A DNA stretch of 64,000 nt from Patiria miniata. Lineage: Eukaryota > Echinodermata > Asteroidea > Valvatida > Asterinidae. The stretch covers positions 13,615,730 through 13,679,729 of the forward strand of contig NW_024037059.1 in the NCBI RefSeq assembly GCF_015706575.1, written 5' to 3'. A program made the translations under genes and the position numbers. Of this stretch, positions 39,816-41,602 are shown piece by piece. A model generated the notes under the pieces. The model was not told where the DNA came from. It saw only the letters and a list, made by a program, of their open reading frames with translations, and made no database searches. The number at the start of each line of letters is the position of its first letter. The stretch's first letter is position 1.

Positions 39816-41602
39816 TTCCGCTGCCCCATCAGATTATATCCGCAGTTCTATCAAGAAATGTGTTAACCCTATCAGGACCGGGGAAGGCACAATGTGCCCC
39901 CTCTCCCATATTTTTGCTCATAACTTTTTAACGGTGCAGCCGATCACCACCAAATTTGGTGACTTTTCCTAAATATTATCTAGGGTCATAATAAAAAACA
40001 ATCAAGGGGTGGTTCGTTGTTGCCATAGCAACCGTTTGTTTTACATTGGTTCCCAGTTTTCACGTAATTTTAATAAACTAAATGTTTTAATATTTATTTC
40101 TACACTATAAAACTAATTGTCACATTGTTATTAATTTATTTATCAGATAGGTGATTGAGAAGTGTCACGTGACAAACATGTTTCCCAAATTTAATGACAT
40201 ATTTTTTGGCCAAAGAAAACGGAAAATACGGGGAAAAACTATTTTTGACCAAAAATGGGCAAAAATGTCCCCCAAAACGCCCTCTATGGACGATTTTTTT
40301 GGAAAAAATGGCAACCTGTAGAGTTTGGTCAAAGGTTAATTTCTACCAAGTTTTTAAAAAATCGGTCATTCACTTTTGAAAATATAGAGGGGGGGGGGGC
40401 ACTACGTCCCCGTAGGTCCGAAAAAGCCAGGTCCTGACAGGGTTAATGCACTGCACGTATAGTGTTCAATAAACATTCATTTCATTTTCAGAGTCGTTGA
40501 TGACTACCGTCTTTGCTGTGCCTTATCCAAGTTGCATCACTTTTCTATCGAGCACAGTTGTTCAACCACCAAGCCTCAACCAGATTTGATTCTGTGCGAT
40601 AGCCTTATGCCAAATAACATACTACGAGCGGTGTTGTGGGTATTGGGAATAAGTGCCCTCATTGGTAATTTGGCTGTCCTGTTTTGGAGGCTTAGGCAGA
40701 AAGGGGTCGGAGGGGGTAAAAAGACGCTATCACTTATGGTTGGAAATCTGGCGCTCGCAGACGTCATGATGGGTGTGTACATGCTAATCATAGCTGTTGC
40801 AGATCTTACATTTGGCGAGGACTACTTTCTTGTGGCCCCTGAGTGGCGCTCCAGCATAATGTGTAAACTTGCTGGAGTTCTGTCGGTTTTGTCCAGCGAG
40901 GCTTCGGTGTTTTTTGTGACACTCATCAGCGTGGACTGTTTCCTAGGCATTGTGTTTCCGTTGAAAAACTTCTCTCTCGGGAAAAAATCAACAACAGTCA
41001 TCATTGTTGTCCTATGGTTTCTGGCACTTTGTCTGAGTATCGTGCCAACACTTTCATTTGGGTCTGATTCTGATGTTTATGGACTTTCTGATGTTTGTAT
41101 CGGCCTTCCTCTTACAACTAAGGCATCTGATGTGACCACGTCATTTAATCGTCGCCTTGGTATCAGGTCTGGTGACTGGCTTATTTCCCACGGCACAGGT
41201 AAGAAAGCATCTTGGATCCTGGCAATCGTTCTCTTCCTTGGCGTCAATCTGGTTTCATTTCTTCTTGTCCTGTGTTGCTACGTCGCCATCTTCATCAGTG
41301 TCAGGCGGACGGCCAGTGCCGTCCGAGTGAATGCCCACAGGGAGCGTGAAGTCAAAATGGCGGTCAAGATGGCGCTGATCGTGATGACGGATTTCTGCTG
41401 TTGGATGCCAATAATCATCATGGGGATTCTGTCTCAGACGGGAACAGTCACACTATCCACCGAGGTGTATGCATGGGTTGTGGTTCTGGTTCTTCCAATC
41501 AACTCGTCCCTCAATCCTTTCCTTTACACTTTCTTCACAGTTTGTTGCGCGACTAAACCGAAGGCCAAACCACAGAAAAGGAATCAAACAAACCAAAATT
41601 AG
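200..41602 (+). CDS. LRR G-protein-coupled receptor gene (LGR/relaxin-receptor-like), 5' incomplete, 18 exons in window
   Basis: The joined exons are 200-271, 7079-7150, 7694-7765, 13852-13923, 15646-15717, 18047-18118, 19212-19283, 21263-21334, 22397-22468, 26332-26403, 27490-27561, 31144-31215, 36210-36281, 37404-37475, 37626-37697, 37898-38002, 38515-38592 and 40492-41602. Every one has an AG acceptor and a GT donor, and all internal junctions are phase 2, giving one uninterrupted frame of 790 residues. Fifteen 24-residue LRRs precede two divergent exons, a cysteine hinge and a rhodopsin-class 7TM domain. Phase-2 72-bp LRR exons followed by a single 7TM exon are the classic layout of LGR genes. 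The family acts at the plasma membrane, binding a peptide or glycoprotein hormone on the LRR face and coupling to G proteins. The signal peptide, any LDLa modules and the first LRRs should lie left of position 1. The ligand cannot be inferred. Splice use is predicted, not observed. Confidence 0.85.
272..836 (+). other. Intron after A1: conserved A-unit sequence
   Basis: About 560 bp downstream of A1 that recurs after A3, A4, A5 and A6, and partly after A2 and A7. It has no ORF of note. It serves as the best alignment block for dating the duplications, because it is neither exon nor obvious transposon. Confidence 0.6.
837..906 (-). mobile_element. tRNA-derived SINE head (A1 unit)
   Basis: Read on the minus strand it has an A-box-like GGTCGAGTGG-type segment and a B box, GGTTCGAGTCC, in tRNA order, with CACTAGAAAGCAGG where the anticodon arm should be. 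The central CTAGAAA recalls the loop of tRNA-Ser(AGA). The acceptor-stem ends do not pair, so this is a tRNA-derived repeat and not a tRNA gene. This copy has small changes in the B box region (aacccatgcc). Confidence 0.65.
1082..1560 (+). mobile_element. Non-LTR retrotransposon fragment, reverse transcriptase N-terminal part
   Basis: Translates to PAPIDAIYDRMTQIW...EVLWKGKGSRKDAAMYRGLAIG...QYGFRK, the order of early RT motifs. It is joined upstream to A-unit intron sequence through tcagtatacagtgtttacac. The same joint recurs at about 4430-4500, so this piece is one end of a tandem duplication of about 3.4 kb. Confidence 0.75.
1600..2690 (+). mobile_element. Non-LTR retrotransposon, degraded apurinic endonuclease domain and linker
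   Basis: In frame pieces read LTIHVCNV, then MICGDFNATCSLAESH at about 1736-1783, then SSDHD followed by a stop at about 2038. GDFNA and SDH are signature motifs of APE-type LINE endonucleases. The following ARFRLRRSKPTRTLDLDELK is the linker between EN and RT. Several stops and frame changes show it is dead. Confidence 0.8.
2700..4245 (+). mobile_element. Non-LTR retrotransposon, reverse transcriptase to 3' end
   Basis: Contains the RT N-terminal half (2722-3015), then frame-shifted palm sequence. The SGYADD block is disrupted at about 3295-3310, and the thumb/C-terminal part LRVLFLDSLIRSTLTYSSQ and RDFLRKMLRGGFR is at 3740-4162. It ends near an AATAAA at 4230. The EN-RT layout shows a LINE; I do not assign it to a named clade. 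It inserted in an intron of the receptor gene in the sense orientation. Confidence 0.8.
4430..5384 (+). mobile_element. Second LINE copy, 5' half
   Basis: Nearly identical to the 1020-1560 and 2810-3670 material, but without the EN domain. A run of fourteen G's at 4824-4837 replaces a shorter run. The palm block again reads ATS...LSWSGYRI, so the YADD is broken in the same way as in the first copy, implying that the break is older than the duplication. Confidence 0.75.
5389..6021. mobile_element. Non-autonomous DNA transposon with 28-bp TIR and CCGG target duplication
   Basis: A 633-bp insertion starting TGTCACGGTCTCGCTTCTCC and ending with its inverted copy; 27 of 28 terminal bases match. 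It is flanked by CCGG at 5385-5388 and 6022-6025. The uninterrupted LINE sequence at about 3670-3690 shows a single CCGG at the same point, a clean empty site. There is no transposase ORF. The superfamily is unassigned; a 4-bp target duplication would suit Chapaev-like elements. Confidence 0.85.
6026..6680 (+). mobile_element. Second LINE copy, 3' half
   Basis: Continues the LINE exactly after the CCGG insertion: LRVLFLDSLIRSTLTYSSQ at 6090 onward, RMLRGGFRK, and DVTTFIGDQQ, ending with a tail containing AATAAA at about 6580. This reading frame is open for 159 codons. Confidence 0.78.
6858..6975. mobile_element. Foldback element FB-1 (A2 unit)
   Basis: About 118 bp with terminal inverted repeats ACCATTATTACGGTTTTATC and its complement. 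The right arm has a single changed base (aacacc). The interior reads gtgcttcatgcagggcaacg. It lies about 100 bp upstream of exon A2. Confidence 0.75.
7079..7150 (+). CDS. LRR exon A2
   Basis: A 72-bp phase-2 LRR exon with core TMDSLPLQRIPNGLFSGL and variable tail F-N-L-R-R. It shares the CTTCAAAGG codons with A1 (other A copies read CTACAGTGG or CTGCAGTGG), so A1 and A2 form a subgroup. It lies only 543 bp upstream of B1, because the SINE and hairpin block found in the other A-B introns is missing here. Confidence 0.86.
7151..7693 (+). other. A2-B1 intron, shortened
   Basis: 543 bp, against about 1.06-1.10 kb in the other A-B pairs after later insertions are removed. The SINE head and the tRNA hairpin are absent: the A-unit sequence jumps at about 7551 to ttatgggtagtttaatt, the start of the B-proximal block. 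This is either a deletion or the pre-SINE state. Confidence 0.65.
7694..7765 (+). CDS. LRR exon B1
   Basis: A 72-bp phase-2 exon after a gatag acceptor and before gtaagt. It encodes an LRR with core KMVNLPLVSIPAASFSAL and variable tail S-N-L-R-E. It is a B-family repeat (LPLVSIPA), clearly related to but distinct from the A family, and is paired with A2. Confidence 0.85.
7858..8100. repeat. Decaying 20-22 bp GCAATA/GCGAAATAA tandem repeat after B1
   Basis: Imperfect iterations of gcgaaata-acgcaatagtatt, including gcaaaataacgcaat, gcgaaatagcgcag and gaaataatgcaatagtatt. It starts at a fixed distance, about 90 bp, after the B1 donor, just as in the other B units. No function is evident. Confidence 0.7.
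8101..8640 (+). other. Conserved B-unit downstream block
   Basis: Contains tacttcggcaaattctcacgcc and cggaagatgatggttaacaa. It recurs at 16030-16530, 19640-20140, 22820-23330, 35340-35760 and 36490-36960. It carries short accidental ORFs without shared frame conservation, so I call it non-coding duplicated intron. Confidence 0.6.
8640..9420 (+). mobile_element. LINE fragment, EN-RT linker to early RT
   Basis: Matches the first LINE copy from its RSKPTRTLDLDELK-coding linker to PAPIDAIYNLTTQIW. It is interrupted by stops. It begins at gcgttttcgtctacgtcgc and breaks off at about 9420, where unrelated sequence takes over. Confidence 0.72.
9421..10635. other. Block embedded in LINE copies, origin unknown
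   Basis: Replaces the RT middle of the LINE here and at 24125-24885 and 28618-29690. It begins cttagtttgtgcacatacgcc, with a GCGCATGCGC palindrome in the other two copies, and ends just before aaaagaccgcctaaaagctcc. On the minus strand a 109-codon ORF (9748-9419) is preserved in the second copy (24454-24125), including the shared stretch FPLRGAAISTVTGISRDVG. That may only reflect recent duplication. The block was part of the LINE carrier before the duplications. Confidence 0.55.
9824..10006. mobile_element. 183-bp insertion with 12-bp target duplication, Penelope-tail-like
   Basis: Flanked by AGGTTTACGTTC at 9812-9823 and 10007-10018. The sister blocks near 24525 and 29025 are uninterrupted, with one copy of the target. 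It contains tgaagacggtcagagcatac followed by a gaccggaacgtcga motif, which resembles the tail downstream of Penelope-like elements (compare cctctgaagaagaacttgct at 35039). It is probably a 5'-truncated retroelement end. Confidence 0.75.
10636..11700 (+). mobile_element. LINE fragment, RT palm to 3' end
   Basis: Here the palm motif is intact as LSWSGYADDFILFL (about 10672-10713), unlike the first two copies. It is followed by the thumb and the DVTTFIGDQQ tail (to 11466), and ends near gaataaaatgtagg. The frame is broken at several places. Confidence 0.78.
11963..13371. mobile_element. Nested 1.4-kb insertion in the Harbinger-like element
   Basis: It splits the Harbinger-like sequence inside caatgta/catgagg, apparently at TA (11961-11962 and 13372-13373). 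Both ends carry TATTATCGCGG-type motifs in opposite orientation (11977-11987 and about 13331-13341), and another copy occurs at 12177. It includes a perfect 28-bp palindrome centred at about 12381. A related but diverged reverse copy lies at about 43300-43600. No transposase is recognisable. Confidence 0.7.
12367..12394. repeat. Perfect palindrome with core CGCTGATCGGCCGATCAGCG
   Basis: The 20-base core extends with CCAA and TTGG on either side. It could form a strong cruciform. It is located inside the nested insertion. The related copy at about 43478 keeps a shorter palindrome around gatggtcggctgaccatc. Confidence 0.85.
13627..13744. mobile_element. Foldback element FB-1 (A3 unit)
   Basis: Complete copy with inverted arms ACCATTATTATGGTTTTATC and complement, about 105 bp upstream of exon A3. 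The arms match perfectly over more than 20 bp. Confidence 0.78.
13852..13923 (+). CDS. LRR exon A3
   Basis: A 72-bp phase-2 LRR exon with core TMDSLPLQWIPNGLFSGL and variable tail F-N-L-Y-E. It is closest to A6, differing by one synonymous change and two substitutions in the codon before the final leucine (Glu versus Ser). It is paired with B2. Confidence 0.86.
14493..14564 (-). mobile_element. tRNA-derived SINE head (A3 unit)
   Basis: Same element as at 837-906, minus strand, with the B box changed in one position (GGTTCGAGTTCC). It lies in the A3-B2 intron about 570 bp after A3. Confidence 0.65.
14694..14862. mobile_element. Foldback hairpin with arms of about 76 bp
   Basis: The left arm begins gggaataaatgtgtgctccg and the right arm ends with its near-exact inverse (ggagtacatatttattccc). 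The arms share actctaagtggtattaaaca and flank a spacer of about 12 bp (gagccggaggcg). There is no ORF. It is absent from the sister A-B introns, so it inserted after the units duplicated. Confidence 0.85.
14859..15322. mobile_element. MITE with CATTCATAAATACC terminal inverted repeats
   Basis: Begins CATTCATAAATACC (14859) and ends GGTATTTATGAATG (15322), adjoining the hairpin. Together the two account for the roughly 625 bp by which this A-B intron exceeds its sisters: ccgatatataaac in the sisters is split here as cac...gatatataaac. The hairpin may be a terminal part of the same element. The interior has no coding signal. Confidence 0.65.
15376..15440. repeat. tRNA 3'-half hairpin (B2 unit)
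   Basis: Two copies of the tRNA B-box arm (GTGGGTTCGAGTCCCAC type) face each other around a short loop, ccctcctgct. The arms are about 27 bp and nearly perfect. The left arm here has small changes (cttggtggga and gaatccacg). It recurs before B3, B4 and B5. Confidence 0.8.
15646..15717 (+). CDS. LRR exon B2
   Basis: A 72-bp phase-2 LRR exon with core EMRNLSLVSIPAITFSGL and variable tail S-N-L-G-W. The donor reads GTTAGT where all other LRR exons have GTAAGT or GTAAAT. It is still a GT donor, but weaker, so this exon may be skipped more often; skipping a 72-bp symmetric exon keeps the frame. It is closest to B5. Confidence 0.82.
15800..16020. repeat. Decaying GCAATA/GCGAAATAA tandem repeat after B2
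   Basis: Same family and same offset from the donor as after B1. It includes gcgaaatagtgcaatagtat and gcgaaataacgaaatagcat. Confidence 0.65.
16021..16560 (+). other. Conserved B-unit downstream block (B2)
   Basis: Equivalent to 8101-8640. Contains gcttacttcggcaaattctc and ggacgggagatgatggttca. No gene is seen. Confidence 0.55.
16560..16835 (+). mobile_element. LINE fragment, EN-RT linker
   Basis: Matches the LINE linker from ccaacacgaacactcgatct onward and is fused at about 16835 to the LINE 3' tail (ttcaatctggaagtttaata). The whole RT is deleted at the fusion. The identical fusion at about 20448 shows that it predates the duplication of this segment. Confidence 0.7.
17042..17323. other. 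GC-rich segment cagaagccggagacc, unclassified
   Basis: Starts at ccattaggccccaaaaaggc and shares with 20680-20935 a stretch containing cggtttctggtatggagctt and a T-rich run. The far end at about 17790-17826 is an inverted relative (accagaaaccggagactttt ... gtggcc), so 17065-17826 minus the MITE looks like a DNA transposon with TIR GGCC..AAA..CCGGTTTCTGGTATG. The TTA flank again suggests Harbinger type. Confidence 0.6.
17324..17711. mobile_element. MITE with 9-bp target duplication, empty site in sister copy
   Basis: Flanked by TGGCGGTTT at 17315-17323 and 17712-17720. The sister segment near 20925-20940 has one copy and no insert. The termini GCGTAATTTTTATTCCTAGG and the inverse continue as a long imperfect inverted repeat through gagggttag and catgaataattca. 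A 9-bp duplication suggests a Mutator-like element. This insertion is later than the A4-B3/A5-B4 duplication. Confidence 0.85.
17484..17545 (+). other. tRNA-like sequence inside the MITE
   Basis: TAGCCTAGTGGATAGCG resembles an RNA polymerase III A box and GGATCGAATCC a B box, with correct spacing. The stems do not fold as a full tRNA. It is probably captured tRNA-derived sequence. Confidence 0.45.
17827..17936. mobile_element. Foldback element FB-1 (A4 unit)
   Basis: Copy upstream of A4. The left end is altered (ccttattatgg) and the right arm ends ccataataaacgt, so a few outer bases no longer pair. Confidence 0.65.
18047..18118 (+). CDS. LRR exon A4
   Basis: A 72-bp phase-2 LRR exon with core TMDSLPLQWIRNGTFSGL and variable tail F-K-L-V-D. 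It is identical to A5 except for one codon (AAA Lys here, TAT Tyr in A5). Arg and Thr replace the Pro and Leu of the IPNGL segment in A3 and A6. Confidence 0.86.
18685..18756 (-). mobile_element. tRNA-derived SINE head (A4 unit)
   Basis: Minus-strand copy with B box GGATTCGAGTCC and A-box-like GGTAGTCGAGTGG. Same position relative to A4 as the other copies. Confidence 0.65.
18937..19002. repeat. tRNA 3'-half hairpin (B3 unit)
   Basis: Inverted arms aattcactcggtgggactcg and complement with a loop of about 10 nt. Same structure as before B2, B4 and B5. Confidence 0.78.
19212..19283 (+). CDS. LRR exon B3
   Basis: A 72-bp phase-2 LRR exon with core KMVNLSLVSIPAASFSGL and variable tail S-Y-L-R-L. 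It is identical to B4 except for the codon before the final leucine (TTA Leu versus TTC Phe). It is paired with A4 across a 1093-bp intron that contains the SINE and tRNA hairpin. Confidence 0.86.
19380..19620. repeat. Decaying GCAATA/GCGAAATAA tandem repeat after B3
   Basis: Iterations such as gcgaaataacgcaatagtat and gcgaaaaaacgagatagcat. Same offset from the B donor as elsewhere. Confidence 0.65.
19640..20160 (+). other. Conserved B-unit downstream block (B3)
   Basis: Equivalent to 8101-8640, with cggacggaagatgatggtta. No gene is seen. Confidence 0.55.
20160..20450 (+). mobile_element. LINE fragment, EN-RT linker (duplicate of 16560-16835)
   Basis: Same 5' and 3' breakpoints as the fragment at 16560-16835, including an identical open frame starting NVVDALQSAATLP. 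This marks the 16.5-18.3 kb and 20.1-21.5 kb segments as one duplication. Confidence 0.75.
21041..21156. mobile_element. Foldback element FB-1 (A5 unit)
   Basis: Copy upstream of A5 with the same altered ends as the A4 copy, confirming A4-A5 sisterhood. Confidence 0.65.
21263..21334 (+). CDS. LRR exon A5
   Basis: A 72-bp phase-2 LRR exon, the recent duplicate of A4. Its variable tail is F-Y-L-V-D. The flanking introns are also almost identical to those of A4, so the two differing bases within a single codon of the exon stand out. Confidence 0.86.
21875..21946 (-). mobile_element. tRNA-derived SINE head (A5 unit), best preserved
   Basis: Minus-strand copy with GGTTCGAGTCC B box and TGGTCGAGTGG A box, both perfect against the general pol III box consensus. 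The anticodon-arm region CTGCACTAGAAAGCAG pairs only four bases. Confidence 0.7.
22127..22191. repeat. tRNA 3'-half hairpin (B4 unit)
   Basis: Arms aatcactcggtgggactcga and complement around a short loop (ccctcctgct). Pairing is almost perfect for 27 bp. Confidence 0.82.
22397..22468 (+). CDS. LRR exon B4
   Basis: A 72-bp phase-2 LRR exon, the recent duplicate of B3, with variable tail S-Y-L-R-F. The acceptor is gatag and the donor gtaagt. It is paired with A5 across 1062 bp. Confidence 0.86.
22560..22800. repeat. Decaying GCAATA/GCGAAATAA tandem repeat after B4
   Basis: Same family and offset. Includes gcgaaatagcgccgtagtat and gcgaaataacgagatagcat. Confidence 0.65.
22820..23340 (+). other. 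Conserved B-unit downstream block (B4)
   Basis: Equivalent to 8101-8640, with ctggacggaagatgatggtt. No gene is seen. Confidence 0.55.
23340..24124 (+). mobile_element. LINE fragment, EN-RT linker to early RT
   Basis: Matches 8640-9420, ending at the same LINE/insert joint (gcaaattgcagaatgttcat). It contains several stops. Confidence 0.72.
24125..24885. other. Block embedded in LINE, second copy
   Basis: Counterpart of 9421-10635, without the 183-bp insertion and with an internal deletion at about 24600 (cgtcaacaattctttttctc). The minus-strand ORF 24454-24125 keeps 109 codons with mostly conservative differences from 9748-9419. No family is recognised. Confidence 0.5.
24886..25900 (+). mobile_element. 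LINE fragment, RT palm to 3' end
   Basis: Includes an intact SGYADDFILFL-coding palm stretch (about 24930), then the DVTTFIGDQ tail to 25704 and the AATAAA-containing end at about 25770. Confidence 0.77.
26105..26223. mobile_element. Foldback element FB-1 (A6 unit)
   Basis: Arms ACCATTATTATGGTTTTATC and complement, with one mismatch (tatcaaaaag). It lies about 108 bp upstream of A6. Confidence 0.72.
26332..26403 (+). CDS. LRR exon A6
   Basis: A 72-bp phase-2 LRR exon with core TMDSLPLQWIPNGLFSGL and variable tail F-N-L-Y-S. The first 55 bases are identical to A7 and the last 17 differ. It is paired with B5. Confidence 0.86.
26966..27037 (-). mobile_element. tRNA-derived SINE head (A6 unit)
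   Basis: Minus-strand copy with B box GGTTCAAGTCC and a decayed A box (gatgtcgagtgg). Confidence 0.62.
27219..27284. repeat. tRNA 3'-half hairpin (B5 unit)
   Basis: Arms aatcactcgggtgggactcg and complement, one base longer on the left than in the sister copies, which makes the pairing with cccacccgagtgatt complete. Confidence 0.82.
27490..27561 (+). CDS. LRR exon B5
   Basis: A 72-bp phase-2 LRR exon with core EMRNLPLVSIPAITFSGL and variable tail S-N-L-A-W. It is closest to B2: one Ser/Pro change, one synonymous change and one Gly/Ala change in the variable tail. Confidence 0.86.
27660..27880. repeat. Decaying GCAATA/GCGAAATAA tandem repeat after B5
   Basis: Includes gcgaaataacgcaataattt and gcgaaatatcgcaacagtat. 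Same offset after the donor. The following B-unit block is deleted here: LINE sequence starts directly at about 27885. Confidence 0.65.
27885..28617 (+). mobile_element. LINE fragment, EN-RT linker to early RT
   Basis: Third copy of the 8640-9420 fragment, beginning at ccaacacgaatactcgatct and ending at the same joint, with cttccacttagtttgtgcgc following. Confidence 0.7.
28618..29690. other. Block embedded in LINE, third copy
   Basis: Counterpart of 9421-10635 without the 183-bp insertion. Contains tgttggaccgtccacatgga, shared with 10111, and the gcgcatgcgcc palindrome. The minus-strand ORF of the other two copies is broken here, arguing against a maintained protein. Confidence 0.5.
29691..30725 (+). 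mobile_element. LINE fragment, RT palm to 3' end
   Basis: Palm stretch YADDFILFL preserved (about 29740), broken thumb, tail to 30518 and AATAAA near 30590. Confidence 0.75.
30917..31035. mobile_element. Foldback element FB-1 (A7 unit)
   Basis: Perfectly paired arms ACCATTATTATGGTTTTATC and complement. The upstream flank is the same as in the A6 unit (gtccttgaagtgtaaattag). Confidence 0.78.
31144..31215 (+). CDS. LRR exon A7, chimeric
   Basis: A 72-bp phase-2 LRR exon. Its upstream intron and first 55 bases match A6, while the tail (I-N-L-L-T, containing GATCAATCTC) and the following intron (acagctgacagtgcaatctg) match A1. The exon therefore appears to be a recombinant with the breakpoint inside the coding sequence. 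No B exon follows directly, because the downstream B-type block at about 35.14 kb has lost its exon. Confidence 0.84.
31549..31712 (+). mobile_element. Short LINE fragment inserted in A-unit intron
   Basis: Matches the linker region from gagcagccgatagcgatctg to gatccaacgcagaacttgtt. It splits A-unit intron sequence, which resumes at about 31720 and repeats a part already present before the fragment, so a local duplication accompanied the insertion. Confidence 0.65.
31868..32096. mobile_element. hAT-type MITE
   Basis: Termini CAGTGGCGTAGCCA and TGGCTCCGCCACTG (13 of 14 paired) with an exact 8-bp target duplication TCATCTGT at 31860-31867 and 32097-32104. The interior is G-runs and C-runs. The 8-bp duplication and CAGTGGCG start identify it as hAT-like. 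The target is the A-unit intron, whose uninterrupted form ends gagatcatctgttaggttcg in the sister copies. Confidence 0.9.
32251..32776. repeat. Inverted repeat pair around acaaaaatcgttcaattt
   Basis: Arms of about 41 bp at 32251-32291 and 32735-32776 (tcctggcaaagtcctaacaa versus its inverse in tgttatgacattgccaagaa) share the sequence that flanks the SINE elsewhere. The interior includes a gttcattcaaattcg-rich region and part of the A-unit intron. It could be a foldback element that captured the intron. Confidence 0.6.
32777..33430 (+). other. Intron sequence, no gene seen
   Basis: AT-rich sequence leading to the Penelope-like element. Short ORFs at 33135-33405 do not extend the Penelope protein upstream and match nothing I recognise. 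Confidence 0.4.
33430..35095 (+). mobile_element. Penelope-like retroelement, 5'-truncated
   Basis: Reverse transcriptase plus C-terminal GIY-YIG endonuclease in Penelope order. The frame from 33430 reads NPGRPIISGNGSPTERIS and FDVSSLYTNIPHEEG, then shifts at a T-run near 33770. The second frame (33815-34951) gives MGTRMAPSMACLFMADLEE, the catalytic YIDDVFF and VIYLISCRVCGVQYVGET followed by RFYAHRS, a zinc-linked GIY-YIG module. The N-terminal RT part is missing, as usual for 5'-truncated copies. The tail includes cctctgaagaagaacttgct. It is inserted in sense in the A7-B6 intron. A single missing base explains the frame break, so the copy is young. Confidence 0.9.
35140..35760 (+). repeat. 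B-type unit that lost its LRR exon
   Basis: Matches the B6 and B7 units on both sides (tgcctcgatggcagaaaaaa before; gcgaaataacgc repeats and the tactttggcaaattctcagc block after), but jumps from gtccatgcct straight to ttaagtaaaa. About 250 bp, including the exon and its splice sites, is missing when compared with 36114-36370. The FB-like and SINE parts are absent, as in B6-B8. Confidence 0.8.
35761..36060 (+). repeat. Spacer copy 1 of the 1.17-kb B6/B7 tandem repeat
   Basis: Almost identical to 36945-37235, including cggtttcaagttgcctgatg and gagtcctgccctacaacagc. B6 and B7 lie 1194 bp apart, so the last B exons multiplied as a shorter tandem unit different from the A-B unit. Confidence 0.75.
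36210..36281 (+). CDS. LRR exon B6
   Basis: A 72-bp phase-2 LRR exon with core VMTNLPLVSILPGTFSAL and variable tail S-N-L-D-Y. Leu-Pro replaces the usual Pro-Ala in the SIPA segment. It begins the run of three consecutive B exons with no A partner. Confidence 0.84.
36390..36475. repeat. Short GCGAAATAAC repeat after B6
   Basis: Only four or so iterations (tcgcgaaataactcaataat, gcgaaataacgccttag, gcgaaatgaaacgcaatg). A reduced version of the repeat after the upstream B exons. Confidence 0.6.
36476..37403 (+). other. B6-B7 intron
   Basis: Holds the conserved B-unit block (to about 36945) and spacer copy 2 of the 1.17-kb tandem repeat (36945-37235). No additional gene. Confidence 0.55.
37404..37475 (+). 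CDS. LRR exon B7
   Basis: A 72-bp phase-2 LRR exon with core RMTNRPLVSIPAGTFSGL and variable tail S-N-L-E-Y. It ends in CG instead of CT. Spliced to B8, which starts with G, the split codon becomes CGG (Arg) instead of the structural Leu found at all other joints. The donor is gtaaat. Arg also replaces Leu in the NLPL segment, so this repeat may be under weaker constraint. Confidence 0.8.
37626..37697 (+). CDS. LRR exon B8
   Basis: A 72-bp phase-2 LRR exon after a gacag acceptor and before gtaagt. Core EMVNLPLVSIQAGALEGL, tail S-S-L-E-A. It lies only 150 bp after B7, the shortest intron of the gene. It is the last recognisable LRR and the most diverged in the IPxxxF segment (IQAGAL). Confidence 0.84.
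37898..38002 (+). CDS. 105-bp exon after the LRR array
   Basis: A 35-codon exon, phase 2 on both sides, between an attatag acceptor and a gtgagt donor. It starts L-LQNVDIAQAQRVLKGL and carries a basic stretch (LNKKGLN). Its position just after the LRRs matches the C-terminal cap and hinge region of LGRs, but I recognise no named motif. A degenerate LRR is possible at its start. Confidence 0.72.
38003..38514 (+). other. Intron between the 105-bp and 78-bp exons
   Basis: 512 bp of unique AT-rich sequence with a tttttcag acceptor. I see no repeat or gene in it. Confidence 0.5.
38515..38592 (+). CDS. 78-bp exon, degenerate final LRR
   Basis: A 26-codon exon, phase 2 on both sides, between tttttcag and gtaagt. 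It reads ILLNISGTLTKLDKVASDGL followed by PALQEA. The spacing LxxLxxVxxxGLPALxxA resembles an LRR (the xxIPxxxFxGLxxLxxL pattern), so it is probably the diverged last repeat before the hinge. Confidence 0.75.
38742..38764 (+). repeat. Poly-G run in the last intron
   Basis: About 23 consecutive G's. It follows cagcggcggcggaacggttt; a C-run followed by gttccgctgccccatcag lies at 39762-39830, so the two could be ends of one inserted element of about 1.1 kb. That link is weak. Confidence 0.6.
39436..39460 (+). repeat. GT/G-rich simple repeat
   Basis: A run of gtgtgtgcgtgtgtg followed by eleven or so G's. An accidental ORF overlaps it. Confidence 0.6.
39762..39814 (+). repeat. Poly-C run
   Basis: About fifty C's broken by single A's. 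Potential to form an i-motif or G-quadruplex on the opposite strand. Confidence 0.7.
39867..40442. mobile_element. piggyBac-type MITE next to the 7TM exon
   Basis: Flanked by TTAA at 39863-39866 and 40443-40446. Termini CCCTATCAGGACC and the inverse of CCCTGTCAGGACC pair in 12 of 13 positions. TTAA target and CCCT start are hallmarks of piggyBac. No transposase. It ends only 49 bp before the 7TM exon, so the branch point must lie in the short sequence between. Confidence 0.88.
40492..41602 (+). CDS. Terminal exon: cysteine hinge plus complete 7TM domain
   Basis: The acceptor is ttttcag at 40485-40491 and the stop TAG is at 41600-41602. The exon opens with VVDDYRLCCALSK, matching the D-x-Y-x-x-C-C hinge of LGRs, and continues through a second cysteine pair to the pre-TM1 segment CDSLMPNNILRAVLWVLG. 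TM1 carries IGN (the conserved Asn), TM2 NLALADVMMG (conserved Asp), the TM3 start C in MCKLAG pairs with the ECL2 cysteine in DVCIG, TM6 has FCCWMP and TM7 NSSLNPFLY. The DRY motif is replaced by DCF in SVDCFLGIVFP, so the usual arginine is missing. IVFP and CCWMP point to the relaxin-receptor/type C end of the LGR family. The cytoplasmic tail is short, about 20 residues, ending in RNQTNQN. Confidence 0.9.

Noticed and set aside
38711..39830. Single 1.1-kb transposon bounded by cagcggcggcggaac and gttccgctgcc
   Set aside because: The end similarity is short and lies next to homopolymer runs; no target duplication could be identified.
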